This document shows, piece by piece, positions 31,029 through 33,871 of a stretch of 33,871 nucleotides of DNA. Position 1 is the first letter of the stretch, and every line of letters starts with the position of its first letter. The notes beneath the pieces were generated by a model. That model did no database searches, was not told the DNA's origin, and worked only from the letters and a program-made list of their open reading frames with translations. Source of the stretch: a virus; the IMG/VR virus record IMGVR_UViG_3300023215_001208, positions 1 to 33,871 of that record; one strand, given 5' to 3'. The translations under genes and the position numbers were made by a program.

Positions 31029-32396
31029 TTAATTTATCGTCTGTCGAATGTTATCATACCACTCGGAATATTCCCGCCCACTAAGAATTCTATTACTAAC
31101 TCGGTATTTCTTCCGCTTGTGTTCTCCAAGGACATCCAGAAAGGAGCCAGGAACTATTCTCCTCTTAACTAATTCCTTGTAAATAGGCCGCGAGCCCGCA
31201 TAGTAACGTAAACAATCATAAGCATGATCTTCAACGCCTCGCTGCCGCTCATCGGAAAATTGCGGTTCACCATTAGTCTCGCCAACCTGTTTCCTTCGCT
31301 GGGATTGAATCTGCTGTATAATCTTAGAACATCCATTAGGATAGGCAGGGGACTTCTTAATAAAGAATAGCCGTGGACTCCCTTCCTTTCCTGTTACTGG
31401 ATGCTTAATCTTAGGATTAACTCTAAGAAGCTCATCAATACGATTTCGAGTCATATACTCATCGTTATTGGCTTTAATCCAATGAATTGGAGGAGCTTCC
31501 ATGCTGGTATCTTTAAATTCTTCTTCCACAGACCAAAAGCGGTTATATTTTTGCATATTCTTGGAGAAGATACTAGGATCAGCTAATGAATATTTATATT
31601 TTTCATAAACATTATTACCCCTGTCAATTCCTAGCTCTTCAATATTAATCCTATGCTCTGAGATTAGTGTTCCTTCTTTATAATACTCCCTATAGCACAA
31701 GTACCAATCCTTATAAGCCGAGAACCATAGAACCGATGTAGGCGAGGACGCCCCGTAGTCCAGTACCCTTACAAGTTCACCTTTTTCAATGAATTCCTGA
31801 TAAAGCCCTGGGGGAATAGTACTTAAAACTGAAAAATCGTCAAGCGTATGGACCATTCCCTCAGTAATACCCCAAACGCCCATTACAAACCTTCTTACAA
31901 AGGCTTTATCACGACTGAGTAAGGTGTCTATTAATTCCTCTTTAAGAGCTGGATTATCAATGGTAGTTGCTTGGTACATCTTATGCGTATCAGAGAAGGA
32001 ATACTTCTTCCCCCGCATATTAACCCGTTGCTCACTGTGAGCATCCGAATCAGGATGATACTTCCTGTAAATCCAATGCTCAAAAGAATCTGGATTGCAA
32101 GCAATAAGCATGTAGGAAGGGATTTCTATTTCATTGGTATTTGGATTCCGTGGGTATTCTTCTGGGTTAGCAATGTCCGGGAGAAGAGCCTTATCCCATC
32201 GGCCAATACGAGCATCCAATTGGTCATAGACAGATTCCCCAACTTCTTCTGCTTGATCTATGAAGGCCATATTAATTTCAAGCCCGCGCACTACATTGTC
32301 GTCATAGTCATCCAGATGAAGGAAGAGAAATTCGCTACCATTTGTAAACCTTAACGTCCCCCGCGCATCAGAGCGGAAGCCCCCCCCGCGATTCAT
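31029..32396 (-). CDS. terL: Terminase large subunit, C-terminal part (frameshifted)
   Basis: This frame holds most of the packaging motor. It contains Walker B (INMAFIDQAEE), the coupling motif region (ACNPDSFEHWIYRKY), and an RNase H-like nuclease with Asp213 in VRVLDYGASSPTS, Asp273 in LADPSIF and Asp394 in EDHAYDCLRYYAG. The Walker A part is in the overlapping frame upstream. The two join if the G8 run (bases 32380-32387) had seven Gs, giving one protein of about 537 aa, the normal TerL length. The Met at 32396 is therefore not a real start. It packages DNA into the procapsid and cuts concatemers. Confidence 0.85.
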   Translation of the reverse strand: MNRGGGFRSDARGTLRFTNGSEFLFLHLDDYDDNVVRGLEINMAFIDQAEEVGESVYDQLDARIGRWDKALLPDIANPEEYPRNPNTNEIEIPSYMLIACNPDSFEHWIYRKYHPDSDAHSEQRVNMRGKKYSFSDTHKMYQATTIDNPALKEELIDTLLSRDKAFVRRFVMGVWGITEGMVHTLDDFSVLSTIPPGLYQEFIEKGELVRVLDYGASSPTSVLWFSAYKDWYLCYREYYKEGTLISEHRINIEELGIDRGNNVYEKYKYSLADPSIFSKNMQKYNRFWSVEEEFKDTSMEAPPIHWIKANNDEYMTRNRIDELLRVNPKIKHPVTGKEGSPRLFFIKKSPAYPNGCSKIIQQIQSQRRKQVGETNGEPQFSDERQRGVEDHAYDCLRYYAGSRPIYKELVKRRIVPGSFLDVLGEHKRKKYRVSNRILSGREYSEWYDNIRQTIN

Positions 32397-32643
32397 CGTA
32401 TAGGTCAGGAGGACAAATTTTGTAGAATGTTACTCGGGTAGTCTTGGCTAAATCCGTACTAGACCGGCGGAGTATCGCTACTCTATAGTTAGAAAAATAG
32501 GAGGCAAAGGCTATTGTCTTTTGGCAGCAAACGTGAGTCTTGCCATTACCAAAACCACCCGAAGCGCATTGGTTCCGGTATTCAGAATGGAAGAAATCCT
32601 TCTGAAAATTATTTATGAAAGAGACTGGTACTTTAACGGGCAT
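32368..32643 (-). CDS. terL: Terminase large subunit, N-terminal part (frameshifted)
   Basis: The start of TerL: MPVKVPVSFINNFQKDFFHS, then Walker A at residues 29-36 (GGFGNGKT) and a strand with the ATPase arginine segment (YRVAILRRSS). The frame ends nonsensically after LYDESRGG with LPL and a stop, at a run of eight Gs. Removing one G continues it into FRSDARGTLRF of the other frame. Either the sequence has a homopolymer error, the phage genome is defective, or a programmed +1 shift is used. It starts three bases after the preceding gene's stop. Confidence 0.85.
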   Translation of the reverse strand: MPVKVPVSFINNFQKDFFHSEYRNQCASGGFGNGKTHVCCQKTIAFASYFSNYRVAILRRSSTDLAKTTRVTFYKICPPDLYDESRGGLPL

Positions 32644-32646
32644 TCT

Positions 32647-32841
32647 TTATTTTAAACCTGACCAGTCATGTTTAGCTACGGCAAGAATTAATAGTTTATC
32701 TATATTAATTGCAGAATTAATAGTTTTATAGGGACCGGGTGTTAAGGCTACCTCGGGACTCTGCCAACCCCAAGACCGCGCTGGCCCGAATAGCCCCGCT
32801 ATGATTCCCGCTAGGGTTAAAAAGATCCCGCGCCTAGTCAT
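32647..32841 (-). CDS. Small exported or membrane protein with twin-arginine start (64 aa)
   Basis: It starts in a TAATG overlap with the preceding gene. The N-terminus, MTRRGIFLTLAGIIAGLFGPARS, looks like a signal peptide with an Arg-Arg pair near the front, similar to but not a perfect match of the Tat consensus. The remaining ~40 residues (PEVALTPGPYKTINSAINID) have no known domain. It would be membrane-anchored or exported. Its position between the two terminase genes is unusual. Confidence 0.5.
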   Translation of the reverse strand: MTRRGIFLTLAGIIAGLFGPARSWGWQSPEVALTPGPYKTINSAINIDKLLILAVAKHDWSGLK

Positions 32842-33098
32842 TACCTCTCCTCAGCTTCAATCTCTGCTTCCAAATCCACCAGAAAGGGCTTAACATTAAT
32901 AAAAGTCAACTTTTTGGCTCCTGCATAACGCCTAGTCAATTTCCTTGCTACTTCTAAATCTTTAGCTTTGAAAATTATTTCATAACTGGTAGCGCCAGAC
33001 TCCTTAAATTTTGCAGTGAATAAATGCCCAAATTCCGTTGGAACATCTTTTCGTTTCAGCTTAACTTCTTTGCTTCCTACAGATTCTACTTCCGCCAT
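32841..33098 (-). CDS. Hypothetical protein (85 aa)
   Basis: An 85-aa charged protein with an alternating beta/helix pattern (SYEIIFKAKDLEVARKLTRR; KLTFINVKPFLVDLEAEIE), resembling a small alpha/beta domain. AAGGAG lies nine bases before its start. It overlaps the following gene by one base. No family is recognised; it lies between TerS and TerL and could be a packaging accessory. Confidence 0.6.
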   Translation of the reverse strand: MAEVESVGSKEVKLKRKDVPTEFGHLFTAKFKESGATSYEIIFKAKDLEVARKLTRRYAGAKKLTFINVKPFLVDLEAEIEAEER

Positions 33099-33156
33099 CC
33101 GCTTTCTCCTTATAAATCTTTAGGGCAAACTGCATTATCTGAAAACGGCGTGTCAT
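33061..33156 (-). CDS. Possible small basic protein (31 aa)
   Basis: ATG 33156 overlaps the TerS stop (ATGA) and gives MTRRFQIMQFALKIYKEKAD, ending with a basic tail in the first codons of the next gene. It would explain the otherwise empty 54 bases between the genes. No further evidence supports it. Confidence 0.3.
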   Translation of the reverse strand: MTRRFQIMQFALKIYKEKADGGSRICRKQRS

Positions 33157-33470
33157 CCGTTCCCTATTTCCCGCCGAGGATTAAAAATTGCGAGAGGTCT
33201 TTCAGGAACCTTCCCGTTAATTATAATCTGAATTCTGTTATCTACAACCTGAGCTTCTTCTTTATTTACCCCGTGTAGCTCTAATACCTGCTTTGCCGCA
33301 TTAAGTCGCACCTGATCCATATCTGAAGAAGCCATTAGGCCCGCTAAGGTTCCGCAGGCATCCTCAACCGACGCCCCTGTAGAATCAAGAATAGCTGTAA
33401 TTCGCTCCTGATCCTTACTAAAAGGGTTGTCATCATGTAAGACATTCTGGATTGCTTTATGCAGAGACAT
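33153..33470 (-). CDS. Terminase small subunit candidate (105 aa)
   Basis: This 105-aa helical protein (RITAILDSTGASVEDACGTL; LNAAKQVLELHGVNKEE) ends with beta strands (RIQIIINGKVPERPLAIFNP) and a basic tail. Small terminases often combine an N-terminal helical DNA-binding part with such a LxLHG helix and a C-terminal strand region. Its place two genes before TerL supports the assignment. It would recognise phage DNA and load it onto TerL. It overlaps the upstream gene by TAATG. Confidence 0.6.
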   Translation of the reverse strand: MSLHKAIQNVLHDDNPFSKDQERITAILDSTGASVEDACGTLAGLMASSDMDQVRLNAAKQVLELHGVNKEEAQVVDNRIQIIINGKVPERPLAIFNPRREIGNG

Positions 33471-33601
33471 TATTTCCTCTTCTTATGGCCCAGAGTAGCC
33501 TTGCCGCCCTTAAAGCAAATCTTCCGCCCCCGCTGGGAGCCTTTGGTAAGGGTACGAACTCTCCCGCCTGATTTAGCACACTGCGTGAATTTTTTTGGCA
33601 T
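33470..33601 (-). CDS. Small strongly basic protein (43 aa)
   Basis: A 43-aa frame starting MPKKFTQCAKSGGRVRTLTK and ending GHKKRK. It is overwhelmingly basic with two cysteines and is coupled to TerS by TAATG. It may bind DNA or RNA near the packaging step. No family is recognised. Its codons are GC-richer than average for the window. Confidence 0.5.
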   Translation of the reverse strand: MPKKFTQCAKSGGRVRTLTKGSQRGRKICFKGGKATLGHKKRK

Positions 33602-33603
33602 GC

Positions 33604-33774
33604 TTATCGGTGGCTTAAAAATTCTTCAAGATGCGTAATATTATCTTTCTCTTCCAGGCGCAGATGCGGACTCCCCGCCAGGCGCTCTTCAGCCCGAATA
33701 GAAGTCCAGGCCAGAAAATCACGAGCCGATGCTTCCGCTGTCCTTAGTTTGCTTTTAATATATTGCTCAGTCAT
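33604..33774 (-). CDS. Small helical protein (56 aa)
   Basis: A 56-aa frame, MTEQYIKSKLRTAEASARDF..., ending ITHLEEFLSHR, starts at ATG 33774 with AAGGGG and GGAG upstream. Its stop lies two bases before the next start. It is charged and helical with no known domain. Upstream (33775-33871) I see only stops in all minus frames and no clear promoter. Confidence 0.5.
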   Translation of the reverse strand: MTEQYIKSKLRTAEASARDFLAWTSIRAEERLAGSPHLRLEEKDNITHLEEFLSHR

Positions 33775-33871
33775 CTCCGTCCCCTTAATTTCCCTATCCT
33801 AATTCGTATGGTTTACTTTTGGTCCCTTTAAACTGCCCTGCCAATCCTTACCCTAGAAGTGCAAGGCTTTC

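Noticed and set aside
31971-32354. 127-aa plus-strand frame opposite TerL
   Set aside because: TerL motifs on the minus strand are unmistakable, so this is antisense shadow.
1-33871. Temperate prophage or tRNA genes
   Set aside because: No integrase, repressor, attachment-like repeat or cloverleaf-like sequence was seen in the short gaps; absence beyond the window cannot be judged.

Overview
This window is part of the genome of an uncultured tailed bacteriophage (Caudoviricetes) whose virion is most likely podovirus-like. It has a terminase, portal, scaffold, capsid, connector and nozzle genes, and a set of long late proteins resembling T7 gp14/gp15/gp16. No tape-measure, tail-sheath or major tail-tube gene is visible. 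It also shows no integrase, repressor, RNA polymerase, tRNA or CRISPR. The left edge cuts a helicase gene and the right edge lies upstream of the packaging genes, so the genome is incomplete here. Base composition is AT-leaning with local GC-rich patches. Many starts carry GGAG/AAGG ribosome-binding sites, and many genes overlap by ATGA or TAATG, so long translationally coupled operons are likely. Signal peptides and a lipobox suggest a host with two membranes; the host itself cannot be named from the sequence.

Layout. Bases 1-10451 (plus strand) form the replication/recombination arm: the C-terminus of an SNF2 helicase, a Cas4-like PD-(D/E)XK nuclease, a zinc-ribbon protein, a dATP/dGTP-diphosphohydrolase-like protein (DUF5664), a Sak4-like P-loop ATPase, a cluster of small coiled-coil genes including one decayed copy, a DUF669-like single-strand-binding candidate, a fragment of a methyltransferase-like gene, an 800-aa uracil-DNA-glycosylase-like/3'-5' exonuclease/family A polymerase, and a DUF3987 ATPase. 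Bases 10464-33774 (minus strand, read from right to left) form the late arm: two small genes, TerS, TerL (split by a frameshift at a G8 run), portal, two membrane/holin-like genes, an M15 peptidase endolysin, scaffold, major capsid, decoration protein, glycosyltransferase, methyltransferase, connector proteins, fibre, nozzle and ejection proteins. The two arms converge with only 12 bases between them.

How it works together. The left arm would unwind, prime, copy, repair and recombine phage DNA and adjust nucleotide pools. The right arm packages DNA, builds the capsid and tail, and lyses the cell. The most unusual feature is a group of late proteins with clear Sec or lipoprotein signal peptides and several cysteines (14924-16051 and 20855-23328). 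They are interleaved with tail genes, and one is a 708-aa fibre-like protein with internal repeats. Other points of interest are the divergent polymerase motifs, the glycosyltransferase/methyltransferase pair beside the capsid genes, gene decay in the coiled-coil cluster, and GC-rich patches inside otherwise AT-rich genes.
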